This document shows, one piece after another, positions 39,711 to 49,293 of a DNA stretch of 64,000 nucleotides. The first letter of the stretch is position 1, and each line of letters begins with the position of its first letter. This DNA is from Lachnospiraceae bacterium (GTDB lineage Bacteria; Bacillota; Clostridia; Lachnospirales; Lachnospiraceae), in assembly GCA_022845895.1 (NCBI GenBank), contig AP025573.1, positions 2,452,501 through 2,516,500 of the forward strand, written 5' to 3'. A program made the position numbers and the translations under genes. The notes under the pieces were generated by a model that saw nothing but the letters and a program-made list of their open reading frames with translations, was not told the origin of the DNA and ran no database searches.

Positions 39711-40451
39711 TTATTCTCCTAATTCTTTTAGTATTTCTCCAAGAGCATCTTCCACACTCTTATGTACGATTACATCGGCCAGCTTATCCGAGAAGTGCTT
39801 CTCCGGATTGATCAGAACGAGCTTATCCCCTTCATAGTAATCAATCAGCTGGCTGCAGAGATAAGTCTTCAGATTGGTTCCTAGCACGAGCAGTACATCC
39901 GCTTTCCTGACCTCTTCCGCCGCCTCCGTGATAACGCGGTTGTCGACCATCTCGCCAAACAGGCATATCTTCGGGCGTATCGGCGTACTGCACACCTGGC
40001 AGAGCGGTATCCTCTTGGATTCGGTGATATACTCTACCGGGTATTCCTTTCCGCAGTGCGGACAGTAGTTATCATACACGTTTCCGTGGAGATTGACGAC
40101 GTTCTTGCAGCCGGCCCTCTGCGGAAGCCCGTAGATGCGTCTTGTGATGATGGACTGGATAAGGCCTCTTTTTTCAAGTTCCGCCATCTCATAAAAGCAT
40201 CTGCCTGGCGGCTTATCCAGCATCTTCAGTATCTCGTTGCGGTAAAACTCATAGAACTGCTCTTTCCTTGTGGAGTAGAAGGAGCTGCTGAATATCTCCT
40301 CCACGGAATAGCCGTACCTCTGCTCGATCTCATACGACTCATCCCCATCTCTGATTGCAGGGTACCCGCTTTCCAGAAGCATGCCAAAACCACTCAAAAC
40401 CGTAGTATGCCTGCTTTCCTTCAACATGGCCAATAGTGTCTTTCCTAACAT
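39711..40451 (-). CDS. Sir2-like NAD-dependent deacetylase family protein
   Basis: 246 aa (start ATG 40451 after an AGGAGGGAGGG tract). The NAD-binding start is altered ([19 protein letters not shown] instead of TGAGxSxxSGIPxFR), but VNLHGN (catalytic His), the zinc cysteines CPHCG and [17 protein letters not shown], and [14 protein letters not shown] are present. Because of the N-terminal changes, deacetylase activity is uncertain. Confidence 0.75.
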   Translation of the reverse strand: MLGKTLLAMLKESRHTTVLSGFGMLLESGYPAIRDGDESYEIEQRYGYSVEEIFSSSFYSTRKEQFYEFYRNEILKMLDKPPGRCFYEMAELEKRGLIQSIITRRIYGLPQRAGCKNVVNLHGNVYDNYCPHCGKEYPVEYITESKRIPLCQVCSTPIRPKICLFGEMVDNRVITEAAEEVRKADVLLVLGTNLKTYLCSQLIDYYEGDKLVLINPEKHFSDKLADVIVHKSVEDALGEILKELGE

Positions 40452-40503
40452 ACGCCAGCCCTCCCTCCTGCTGTTTATCGTACTTTTATTGTACCATATT
40501 TTC

Positions 40504-40974
40504 CTATTTGCTCCAACCTTTTCTAATTCTTCTTTCCCTCCAGTAACGAATCTGGAAGAATTCTCTCGGTATGGATACGATAAATACGATTCCAAGTACG
40601 ATTCCGAACGCAATCTTAATAGAGTCCAGACCCTTCTGGGCGGCGAGGGAGAGCTGGTTCGTCACAAGATAATAGGCCGTATAATAGATGCCGGCACCGG
40701 GCACGAGCGGAAAGATGCCTGATACGAGAAATATCGTAATCGGGCATTTCATCCTCACCGTGAGCATTCTCGAGATGAGCACCACGATAAGCGCACCGAG
40801 GAATGCGGCTACTGCAGAGGACGTATACAGGCCCGACAGGGCAAAGACGAGCCAGCCGGCCGTGCCGGTCATGCCACAGCTCAGGTAATATCTCTTCGGT
40901 ACGTTGAACAGCACCGCATATGCCATCGTCCCTATAAACGGGCAGGCAACATTCATAAATATGTCATGTATCAC
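40504..40974 (-). CDS. ThrE-type exporter, small subunit (ThrE_2)
   Basis: 156-aa membrane protein with four or five helices and the motif SGIFPLVPGAGIYYTAYYLV, the C-terminal half of split threonine/serine exporters. Its start overlaps the large subunit stop (ATGA). The two halves together correspond to one full ThrE protein. Confidence 0.8.
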   Translation of the reverse strand: MIHDIFMNVACPFIGTMAYAVLFNVPKRYYLSCGMTGTAGWLVFALSGLYTSSAVAAFLGALIVVLISRMLTVRMKCPITIFLVSGIFPLVPGAGIYYTAYYLVTNQLSLAAQKGLDSIKIAFGIVLGIVFIVSIPREFFQIRYWRERRIRKGWSK

Positions 40975-42203
40975 AGCGCCAGCCCTCCTAACATATTATT
41001 ATAGATACTAAGTGTGATTCCCACTCCTATGGCAATATATACAAACACGAGCAGGGCATCTATCATCCGTACCGTACCCGACAGGAAATCGCTGTCTGCA
41101 ATGTCACGGATCGCATTGACGAACGCGACCCCCGGAATGAGCGGCATGATAGAGCCGATGATCATCCCCTCCAGCCTGACCGGACCGGGAAATGGCAGAT
41201 GGACCGCCGCGACAGCCAGCGCTGTGATAATCACCCCGCCGGCTATGTTTATGATAATCTTAGACATATGATGCCGCTTGCCGGCGAGCACCCAGATATA
41301 GAGCAGGCAGCCGATGCAGAACGCAATCATGCTCTCCAGTGCCGAAGCCCCGAGCAGGAAACCGAAGAATCCGCTTCCTGCCCCGGCAGCCAGTATCTGG
41401 AAGTAGCTGCGTTTGGGCGGCATATCTTCAATCTCCCTAAGCTTATGAAGTGCCTCATCCACCCCGACCCGGCCCGCCGATATCTCTCTGGAGAGATCGT
41501 TCACTTCAGCCACTATCCCGAGATGGGGAGCCGAAAGAGGGACATGCTTCACCTTCGTATATGCCTCCTGCACGCCGTTCTCAGCGCTCACAAATATGCC
41601 GTGGCTCAGTGTAAAGATATCCACCTTATCCACGTGAAAACGGTTGCATATGCGGGTAATCGTCTCTTCTACACGGAAGATCTCACCGCCGTTTTTCAGA
41701 AGTATCCTGCCGGCCTCCAGAGCCAGGTTCACCACTTTCTTCACATCCACTTCGGAATCCAGATACTTCTTGAGATACACCATGTCCGTCAGCAGCTTTC
41801 CGTCCTCATAGATCGGCTCATCGTAATTGTCTATAAAGAAGTTCACGACAATATGGGAGTTTACGAATCCGCATTTCTCATAGAATCCTATGCTCTTGGC
41901 ACAGTTGCCCGTGCCGACATAAAGCGTGTCGCACCGGTTGCTGTAATGTTCACACAAGTAATGGATCATATATCTGGCATATCCCTTGCCTTGATGCTCC
42001 GGCTTCGTCGCTATATTCTTAAGCTCGCACTTCCGGTTCTTAAGCAGAACCACGACCGCAACGGTCATGACCTGTTCCCGGTCGCACAGCACGAACATCT
42101 CACCGTCGTCAAGGTAACGGTCAATCATGCTTTCCTGAGGGTCTGCCAGCAATAAATAGTCCAGATATGCCTTCTTGTCTTCCGTAATCTGTCTGATATT
42201 CAT
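40971..42203 (-). CDS. GNAT acetyltransferase fused to ThrE-type exporter subunit
   Basis: Residues 1-150 form a GNAT domain (LKNIATKPEHQGKGYARYMI with the Q/RxxGxG/A acetyl-CoA loop, then YVGTGNCAKSIGFYEKCGF). Residues about 155-410 are the DUF1212/ThrE large subunit (GGEIFRVEETITRI, then five helices and SIMPLIPGVAFVNAIRD). The fusion is in one frame with no internal stop and suggests that acetylation and export of an amino acid or amine are linked. Confidence 0.8.
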   Translation of the reverse strand: MNIRQITEDKKAYLDYLLLADPQESMIDRYLDDGEMFVLCDREQVMTVAVVVLLKNRKCELKNIATKPEHQGKGYARYMIHYLCEHYSNRCDTLYVGTGNCAKSIGFYEKCGFVNSHIVVNFFIDNYDEPIYEDGKLLTDMVYLKKYLDSEVDVKKVVNLALEAGRILLKNGGEIFRVEETITRICNRFHVDKVDIFTLSHGIFVSAENGVQEAYTKVKHVPLSAPHLGIVAEVNDLSREISAGRVGVDEALHKLREIEDMPPKRSYFQILAAGAGSGFFGFLLGASALESMIAFCIGCLLYIWVLAGKRHHMSKIIINIAGGVIITALAVAAVHLPFPGPVRLEGMIIGSIMPLIPGVAFVNAIRDIADSDFLSGTVRMIDALLVFVYIAIGVGITLSIYNNMLGGLAL

Positions 42204-42262
42204 ACTTATTACCCCTGTGTCTGTTTAATCCTGCCTATTATATCACCAGTCGCCCACTAATT

Positions 42263-43228
42263 TCAATCACTTCCCCAATTATCTCTCCCTGCCGGATATA
42301 CATAGAGCGTTCCATCCGCCTTATACAATATTCCGCTGTCGCTGTAGTATGCAGGATTCCCTTCCGCCACTTGTATAAACATTAGATTGGGGAATGATTC
42401 AAGCACTCCCGGCGCGATATCGATGATATTCGGCGGAATGTAGACATCGAATATCAAATCCTCCAGACCAGCGAAGGCGCCCGCTTCGACTCCAAGGCAA
42501 TCCGGAGACGTCGGCAGGATGATGGTGGCATCTTGTGCGACTGCATCCGCATCGGTGTAACCGGTTATATATCCTCTGTCATCACATATATAAGTCGGGA
42601 ACTCTTTCCACCCTGCATACAGGTGTACCTCCGTCTGCCCATTTTCAATGCCCGCAAACGGCACGGTACAGGATGAATCCGTGTACCAGCCGTCGAATAC
42701 TTTGCCCAGTCTTCTGGGTTTTGCCACCGAAGAAATATCCAGATAATACTCGTCAAGCGTCATCTCTGCCACGGACAGCGTACCTCCGTTGCCGTGAAAC
42801 GTTACAAGTACAGAAATAAGCGGTTCCGCTCCCGTGTCCGGCACTTGCTCCTCTTCTTTCTCTGTGCTTCCGGAAACCGGATAATGCTTGTCTGCTGCAT
42901 CGGCCTTCGTAGGATTCCGGTTATCTTCCGGCAGATTGTCTTCTGCAAGTCCTTTCCCGGGAAGAATTACAATTCCTGCTTCTTCCGGATGATCCAGCAG
43001 CCGCCTGAAAGGCTTGGCATCCGGCAGTCCTGGCGCTGGTCCAGGTATCTGTATAACTGTGTCTTCGACATATTCCACGCCGGAGGAAACCGTCTCCGGT
43101 ACAGGCTGTCTCAGACTGGCAAGATACAGGCAGCCCAAAGACGTAGCAAGAAGAAGGCCTGTCATAATCTGTCCAGTTTGAATTCTGAATCTTCTCCCTG
43201 TTGTTCGTAATGTCAAAACATCTTCCAC
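42263..43228 (-). CDS. Membrane-anchored repeat protein (InlB-type and BspA-like)
   Basis: GTG 43228 is chosen, eight bases after GAGG. A membrane anchor lies at about residues 18-37. After an acidic linker comes a Listeria/Bacteroides-type repeat (VTFHGNGGTLSVAEMTL...FDGWYTDSSC) near 137-205, then a BspA-like leucine-rich unit (LPTSPDCLGVEAGAFAGLED, LESFPNLMFIQVAEGNPAYY). Probably surface-exposed. Function unknown. It lies just downstream of the ThrE genes' upstream side, alone. Confidence 0.7.
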   Translation of the reverse strand: MEDVLTLRTTGRRFRIQTGQIMTGLLLATSLGCLYLASLRQPVPETVSSGVEYVEDTVIQIPGPAPGLPDAKPFRRLLDHPEEAGIVILPGKGLAEDNLPEDNRNPTKADAADKHYPVSGSTEKEEEQVPDTGAEPLISVLVTFHGNGGTLSVAEMTLDEYYLDISSVAKPRRLGKVFDGWYTDSSCTVPFAGIENGQTEVHLYAGWKEFPTYICDDRGYITGYTDADAVAQDATIILPTSPDCLGVEAGAFAGLEDLIFDVYIPPNIIDIAPGVLESFPNLMFIQVAEGNPAYYSDSGILYKADGTLYVYPAGRDNWGSD

Positions 43229-43274
43229 TATTAACACCTCACATTCAATTCATTATAAGGCTTGGAAAGAACAA

Positions 43275-43317
43275 ATGAAAAGTGGCATCTCGCCACACGC
43301 AAGACGCCACTTTTCAT
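43275..43317 (-). terminator. Terminator of the glycine reductase operon
   Basis: ATGAAAAGTGGC and GCCACTTTTCAT form a perfect 12-bp stem, 35 bases after the grdD stop. The T-run is short. Confidence 0.65.
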
Positions 43318-43351
43318 ATTAGAAAACAATCTGGTGGTTTTCACGGATAAT

Positions 43352-44515
43352 TTAGTTGATAAATCCTGCTTTCTTAAGCTCTTCCTCTGCTTTTGCAAGA
43401 TTTGCATCTGAAACGAGGATAATCGGTCCTGTACAGCCCATACCACTCTCTGCATAGACACCAATCTTCCACAGTGCTTTCACGCCGTCCTCAAGATCCA
43501 TAATCTCAATCCCCGCTATCTGGGATGTGACCGGCTCTTTTGGTGGCGCTTTCACTTCCTCGGAATCTCCTGCCGTTTTTTCAGAAGCTTTTCTGGCGGC
43601 GAGTATCTCTTTCAGGCCGGCTTTGTTGGCTGCATCGAATTCCTTCTTAGCAACTTCGAACACCTTGCCCCTGACAAGCTGTGCCGCATAGCGGATTGCC
43701 CCGGTGATAAGCGGTGCACCTGAAGCACGGGAGATAATCATCACAAGCTGTTCATACCCTTCTCCAATTCCAGGGCCATAGCCGTATCCTGATGCCTCAT
43801 AGCTTCCTCCTGTCGTATAGGAGGACAGCATCTTTATCAGGATGTTTCCTGACAGGGAATCACATACCATGATGTCCGGTGAGCCCTGGAGCACGTCGTT
43901 GCCTCTCATCACGCATCCTCCATCCGCTCTGGCCGATTCCGCAAAGTTAATATCATAACCATTTTCTTTCAGCTGCTTCAAAGCGATCTCCGTCTGCCGG
44001 GCACCGTCTACATTCAAGATTCCGACCGTCGGGTCTGCCTTTCCACATGTCTTAGCAGCGATGATGCCGTAGATGGCATTCTTAATCATGCCTTCGATAC
44101 GGTCGGCACTCGATGTCCCTGTCGTCGTCGCCACATACATCTCTCTTCCCTTTGATGGTGTAATCGCACGCCCCACAGTGGATACACCGATTGGAAATGG
44201 AAAGTGCATCGTTACCGCACCGTCTACTTCCTTATTCTTCAGGAGCTCTTCCATCTTCTTATGGCCTTCGTCTTCGTCCGCCACTTTCACCGTAGTAACT
44301 CCCTCTGCTTCCAGCGTACCGATGTAATATACATCGATACCTTCTCTTGCCGCCGCTACCGCTGCTTCCATGGAATTCTCTTCCCCATGTTCGCTTCCCA
44401 TGCCTGTCAGCGCGATCTTCGGCTTCTTTCCAAAGCTTCCGGTCTCAAGCCCTTCCGCCATCTCCATAAAGGTGGAGGCAATCATCTTCTCTATATTATC
44501 TGCCATATTCACCAC
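43352..44515 (-). CDS. grdD: Glycine reductase component C, subunit alpha
   Basis: 387 aa. Component C accepts the carboxymethyl group from selenoprotein A and releases acetyl phosphate. The PlsX/phosphate-acyltransferase-like fold is seen in ALTGMGSEHGEENSMEAAVAA and GAVTMHFPFPIGVSTVGRAI. The C-terminal active-site segment is ESGMGCTGPIILVSD with Cys near residue 368. Four bases after grdC. Confidence 0.93.
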   Translation of the reverse strand: MVNMADNIEKMIASTFMEMAEGLETGSFGKKPKIALTGMGSEHGEENSMEAAVAAAREGIDVYYIGTLEAEGVTTVKVADEDEGHKKMEELLKNKEVDGAVTMHFPFPIGVSTVGRAITPSKGREMYVATTTGTSSADRIEGMIKNAIYGIIAAKTCGKADPTVGILNVDGARQTEIALKQLKENGYDINFAESARADGGCVMRGNDVLQGSPDIMVCDSLSGNILIKMLSSYTTGGSYEASGYGYGPGIGEGYEQLVMIISRASGAPLITGAIRYAAQLVRGKVFEVAKKEFDAANKAGLKEILAARKASEKTAGDSEEVKAPPKEPVTSQIAGIEIMDLEDGVKALWKIGVYAESGMGCTGPIILVSDANLAKAEEELKKAGFIN

Positions 44516-44518
44516 CCC

Positions 44519-46057
44519 TTACTCTGCCATCAGAGTCGCGGCAAAATCTTTCATCGCCTTCGCAATGAGTCCTTTGACTTCCTCTTCGGATACGCCTGCC
44601 GCCGCACTTTCTTCCTCGGCCGTATTGCCGTGGATTACAAAAGATACGCCGTCAAACAGATTGGTCATACGTCCGAGGAAAAGGCTTCCCTTACCGATAA
44701 TCATCGCATTCCTGATCTTGCCGTCAAGGATGTCCTCACGCGCAAAACCGATATACGGAACTCCTGACGGAATGTGTCCCTGCGTAGGTGCCCATCCGGT
44801 AAGACCGTGTTCCTTCGTAAACGCCGCCAGTTCCTTCTTGTCCAGCTCACCGCGCTTCACAGCGAGAGCCGCAATCATCTTGTAGTTTGCAAGCGGCACG
44901 TCTCCTGCTCCCGCCGGCTTCGTGATATCCGGATTCTGCATCTCCGGTGAATACTTGTCGATATCCGGAATCTTCATTCCCGCTTTGTCAAGCGAATCTG
45001 TAACAAGGCTTCCGATAACTGCCTGTGGTGCAGAGCCTGTACCGACACTGTGGCGGCCGAGCATATTCAGATCTATCTCAGGGTTCACACCGTCATTTTC
45101 AGAGATGACTACCGCAAAGCCTCCGAGGCAGTCTTCCAGAATCGGAAGTCCTTTCTTGATATGGTCCTTGCCGTTCATGCCAAGCTTGGCCGTACATCCT
45201 CCGGATGTGACGACAACAGTCTTGTATGCACCTGATTTGACAAGGGCTGCCGCTTCAATCACGGCGTGTGCCGGTGCGGCACAGAATCCTCTTGCATCAG
45301 AACCTGTAGCGCTGACCAGGCCTGCAACTTCTGCCGCCGCTTTGGCAAAGTTTCCGCCGCCTCTCTGGTTCATGTCGCCACATGCCTCTTCCGCACAGTC
45401 TATAACATATTCCACATCTGCCTTGTCAATCCCTGCATTGCGTACCGCATAGAGCAGCGCCAGCACGCTGGAAGCCTTGCTCATTAGGTTCTCATGCATA
45501 ACATGGGCAGATAAGTTAACGTCAATATCATGGGCTCTTTTTACACAGCCTACTAATTTTCCATCGTGATATAACCCTTCCGCATGCTCTTCGTTGACGA
45601 AATGCTCTATCTCGCTCAGCTCCACGCCTTCGTGGACTTTTTCAACGATATCCTCAGAGATAATCGGGTTTGCAGCGAACGCGTCCTTATATTTGGCCAC
45701 AAATTCTTTGTCCAGTCTTACGACCTCGAACATATCGCTTGCCTGCACGAGGAACAGGAATTCCTCCTGAGGCATAATCTCGCCGTATTTGCCGAAGCGG
45801 TCGGCTCCCTCTTTGTTCTTGTCATACCAGGGGAACTCTACCTGAGCCAGTTCATCCGGATGCACATTGCCGATATATGTCTGGTTTGGCCAATATTCTA
45901 CTGCCTCTTTAAAAGAACGCAGATTGTTCGGCACCTCTTTCAGATATTCGGATTCTGGATTGACGATTCTCTCCGTCGTCTGGGTCGTTCCATTATATAA
46001 AACCATATCCGGGGTATGTACTAATACATAACTCGCCCCTTTGATTACACTGTTCAT
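44519..46057 (-). CDS. grdC: Glycine reductase component C, subunit beta
   Basis: 512 aa from ATG 46057 (AAAGGTGG upstream). FabH/thiolase-like fold with VTSGGCTAKLGMNGKDH and LVSATGSDARGFCAAPAHAVIEAAAL, and GDMNQRGGGNFAKAA. It works with GrdD in forming acetyl phosphate from the GrdA-bound intermediate. Confidence 0.93.
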   Translation of the reverse strand: MNSVIKGASYVLVHTPDMVLYNGTTQTTERIVNPESEYLKEVPNNLRSFKEAVEYWPNQTYIGNVHPDELAQVEFPWYDKNKEGADRFGKYGEIMPQEEFLFLVQASDMFEVVRLDKEFVAKYKDAFAANPIISEDIVEKVHEGVELSEIEHFVNEEHAEGLYHDGKLVGCVKRAHDIDVNLSAHVMHENLMSKASSVLALLYAVRNAGIDKADVEYVIDCAEEACGDMNQRGGGNFAKAAAEVAGLVSATGSDARGFCAAPAHAVIEAAALVKSGAYKTVVVTSGGCTAKLGMNGKDHIKKGLPILEDCLGGFAVVISENDGVNPEIDLNMLGRHSVGTGSAPQAVIGSLVTDSLDKAGMKIPDIDKYSPEMQNPDITKPAGAGDVPLANYKMIAALAVKRGELDKKELAAFTKEHGLTGWAPTQGHIPSGVPYIGFAREDILDGKIRNAMIIGKGSLFLGRMTNLFDGVSFVIHGNTAEEESAAAGVSEEEVKGLIAKAMKDFAATLMAE

Positions 46058-46084
46058 TGGTTTTCCACCTTTCATTAAATATAC

Positions 46085-46108
46085 GGGGTGGTGGGGTGAC
46101 ACCACCCC
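46085..46108 (-). promoter_or_regulatory. Intercistronic hairpin between grdA and grdC
   Basis: GGGGTGGTG and CACCACCCC form a perfect 9-bp stem seven bases after the grdA stop, with no T-run. It may protect or partly terminate the message, so that more GrdA than GrdC/D is made. Confidence 0.5.
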
Positions 46109-46114
46109 ACACAC

Positions 46115-46585
46115 TTAAAATTTACAGAACTCGTCTCTGATGGCTGTCATTTCATTAATGATATCATCAACATCGAGTACCATTTCCATCATACTGATCT
46201 GCTCATCATACACTTCTTCGTCGAACTCTTCTTTCATCTCTGGTTCGCACACGTGATATACTTTGAGTCCAAGCTGGACCCCTGTCAATGGACCTGCGAA
46301 AGTAGGATCTCCTGCTGTTACGGTCTCTGCTGCAAGGCCTGAAGCTTCACCTTCTGCAGCACCGAGAACTACTACTAAGTTCTCTGCACCATATTCATCA
46401 GCAAATTCTTTTACTCTCTTCTGATTTTCCAAGTCCATTGCGCCTGCGCTCGTTCAGACGAAACATTCCGTGGATGAGAATACTACCTCGGCACCGGCAG
46501 TCTTAACGCATTCTGCGATAGCCGGCCCCGGGATTCCATCACGGTCTCCGATAATTATTGCTTTTTTTCCATCTAAAATAGCCAT
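46115..46585 (-). CDS. grdA: Glycine reductase selenoprotein A
   Basis: 156-aa selenoprotein from ATG 46585, read through an in-frame UGA at 46454-46456 (codon 44) in the active site [15 protein letters not shown]. The rest matches GrdA ([39 protein letters not shown]). The Sec thiolate carries the carboxymethyl group between components B and C. A stem after the UGA can serve as the SECIS element. Automated calls often truncate it at 46438. Confidence 0.95.
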
Positions 46586-46649
46586 AATTATGCTTTCTCC
46601 TTTCTTGTGTGTTGCTAGTTGTATTTATGATAAAGAAAACTATCCTTGA

Positions 46650-46967
46650 TTAGATATATTTCTTAATCATCGCCTCGATGTTCTCCGGTGTCGCGTCGTC
46701 TTTCACGACCTCTTCCACCTTCTCGCCGTCTTTGTATACAGCCATGACAGGAAGTCCTAACACTTTCTGCGCGATTGCAAGGCGGCGTGCCTTCGTCGTG
46801 TTCAGGGACGTGAATTTCATCTTGTCCCCGTATGTGTCTGCAAATTCATGAACCTTTGGCATCAGAGCCTGGCATGGCACGCATCCGTCACCGTAAAAGT
46901 CTACAAATACATAGCCTTCTGCCTTTAACACTTCTTCTTCAAATGTTTCCTTCGTTACATCAATCAT
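46650..46967 (-). CDS. trxA: Thioredoxin of the glycine reductase system
   Basis: 105 aa with the clostridial active site DGCVPCQALMP instead of WCGPC, as in thioredoxins encoded in grd operons. It reduces selenoprotein A after each cycle. Just downstream of trxB. Confidence 0.92.
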   Translation of the reverse strand: MIDVTKETFEEEVLKAEGYVFVDFYGDGCVPCQALMPKVHEFADTYGDKMKFTSLNTTKARRLAIAQKVLGLPVMAVYKDGEKVEEVVKDDATPENIEAMIKKYI

Positions 46968-46980
46968 CTTCCTCTACCTC

Positions 46981-47925
46981 CTAAAAATAATCTGATAAGC
47001 TTCTCTCTACCTGGACTGCAGCTATGGCTCCGTCCGCAGCAGCGGTTACGACCTGTCTCAGGCTCTTGATACGCACATCGCCGGCCGCATATACGTTCGG
47101 AACGTTCGTATGCATATCATCGTCCGTCTTGATATAACCTCGCTCGTCCATATCTACGATGCCTTCAAACAGCTTGGAATTCGGAACCGTTCCGATGAAG
47201 CCGAACAACCCGAACATGCCGTCCTCAGGGTCGGCTTCTACTTTACGCGTCTCGCCGGTCTTTACATTCTTGACGATCATGCCCTGGAGAATGTCATCCC
47301 CGTACACCTCTTCTACGACACTGTCCCAGAAGAAGTCGATCTTCGGATTGGCAAATGCTTTCTCCTGGATGGACTTGGCGGCACGAAGCTCGTTACGTCT
47401 GTGGATGATCGTGACTTTTCTGGCAAATTTGGTGAGATACATCGCTTCCTCGACTGCGGAGTCCCCGCCGCCGACTACGTACACTTCAAAGTCTTCAAAG
47501 AAGTTCGCATCACATGTAGCACAGTAGGATACGCCCTTGCCCATGAATTCCGCCTCGCCTTTGCAGCCGATAGGTCTGGAGTAAGCGCCTGTGGCGATAA
47601 TGATATTTTTCGCCTGATATTCTGCCTTCGCGCTCTTCAATACCTTCACGTCGCCTTCCAGCTCTACTTCAGCAATCGTGTCTGATACACGTTCAACACC
47701 GAATTTTTCTGCCTGTCCTGTCATCCTTGCGATGAGCGAAGGTCCTGATTCGCCTTCTACCATCTGCCCCGGATAATTCTCAATCTCGTCCGTGATTGCA
47801 ATCTGTCCGCCATCCTGCCCTTTTTCAATTATCAGCGTAGAAAGACGGCTTCTGCCTGCATACAGCCCTGCCGCGAGACCGGCAGGACCTGCACCCAGGA
47901 TAATTACGTCATAAATCTTGCCCAT
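46981..47925 (-). CDS. trxB: Thioredoxin reductase
   Basis: 314 aa from the ATG eight bases after GGAG (a start three codons earlier abuts it). FAD site VIILGAGPAGLAAGLYAGRS, redox CATC (SYCATCDANFFEDF), NADPH site VVGGGDSAVEEAMYLT, and C-terminal VYAAGDV. It supplies electrons to TrxA for glycine reduction. Confidence 0.95.
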   Translation of the reverse strand: MGKIYDVIILGAGPAGLAAGLYAGRSRLSTLIIEKGQDGGQIAITDEIENYPGQMVEGESGPSLIARMTGQAEKFGVERVSDTIAEVELEGDVKVLKSAKAEYQAKNIIIATGAYSRPIGCKGEAEFMGKGVSYCATCDANFFEDFEVYVVGGGDSAVEEAMYLTKFARKVTIIHRRNELRAAKSIQEKAFANPKIDFFWDSVVEEVYGDDILQGMIVKNVKTGETRKVEADPEDGMFGLFGFIGTVPNSKLFEGIVDMDERGYIKTDDDMHTNVPNVYAAGDVRIKSLRQVVTAAADGAIAAVQVERSLSDYF

Positions 47926-47964
47926 GGGATTCATCTCCTTTTTCTTGTTAAAGTAACATCTGTT

Positions 47965-49275
47965 CTAGTCAAAAATTGTCTGACCGTCAACTTCTGTCGT
48001 AAGAGCGTCAAGCGCTTTTTCAACAATGTGGCGGCGAAGTTCCTTCTCCTCGGCAGCATCCAGAGCCGGATTGCCGAGTGGATGAGGAATTGCGACAGCC
48101 GGTACGATTCTGTTCGCGCCAACCGTCATTGATATCGGAGTGACTGTACAAATATGCACAACCGGGATACCCGCTCTCTCGACCTCTTTCACCATCGTTG
48201 CACCGCAACGAGTACAGGTGCCTCATGTAGAGGTGAGAATTACAGCATCTACTCCGTCAGCCAGCAGCTTCTTTGAGAACTCAGCTGCAAATGCCTTGGA
48301 AGACGCAACCGCAGTTCCGTTACCGGTCGTCGTATAGAACAGATGATGGAGTTCTCCAATCTTTCCTTCTTTTTCCATGTCACGGAGCACATCTACCGGA
48401 AGTACGCGGTCTGAATCTTCATTCGCGTATACCGGATCGTATCCGCCGTGGGCTGTCTCATAAGTCTCTTCTGTCAGATCCATGACTCCTGCGATGTCGT
48501 ATTCTCCGTAATGTGACGCACTGGAGCTCTCGATATGGTCCGGATTCCCTTTCGGAACGATACCGCCTGATGTTACAAGGGCGATCTTGGCATGTGCAAG
48601 GTCTTTGACTGCCGGGTTTGGATCCACCCTGTCGAAGTCCGGCATCGGATATTCCGTAGTAAACGGCTTGTCAGCTAATTTCTGAAGCAGCATCTTAACC
48701 GCTCTCTTTGATCCTCTTTCCTCCTCGAAGAAGTTCACACGCACACCGTTCGGCATATAGCCTTCCTGGCAGGAAGCGCCTACCGCTTCCCCTTTGGCAA
48801 GCTTAAGGGCAAGAGGGGCCATCTTCGCCACCGCGCCTCTCATGCCGGCCGCGCTGTTCTTCGTGGCAACCATATATACCTGGTTTTTGAACATATCGGC
48901 GCCCGGATTCTCCACATACATACCTGTGATAGCCGGTATGCCAAGCTCTTCCTGAACCGCTGCTGCTATTGTACCGCACGCAACGCCATAACGTCCCGCA
49001 TTGAATGCCGGGCCTGCGATGAATACGTCAGGAGCCTGCTCTTTTACCATCGCAAGGACATCTGCCTTTGCTTTCTCAAGGTTCTCGTTAAAGTAGGAGT
49101 CGCCGCACACGATGGTTGCGATAATCTCCGCTTCGTCTTTAAAATTCATGTTAAATGCCATACCCGGTCCTACCGCTTCACCTACGCGAAGTTCTGCCGG
49201 ATAATCTGCTTTTTCTTCCCCGCCGATGTTAGCGAAGAACTGGTTAATGTAATGTACAACTTTAATTTTGCTCAT
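47965..49275 (-). CDS. grdB: Glycine reductase component B, selenoprotein subunit
   Basis: 436 aa including Sec encoded by UGA at 48223-48225 (codon 351) in ILTST-U-GTCTRCGATMV. Component B binds glycine as a Schiff base and passes the carboxymethyl group to GrdA. The upstream part has VKEQAPDVFIAGPAFNAGRYG and VTSGGIVPKGNPDHIESSSA. A conventional reading would split it into 48223-49275 and 47965-48222. Confidence 0.95.
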
Positions 49276-49293
49276 TTACTGTATCCTCCCTTA

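Noticed and set aside
46115-46438. Short 107-aa gene starting after the UGA of grdA
   Set aside because: The upstream frame encodes the N-terminus of selenoprotein A in the same frame, and the UGA is the known Sec position.
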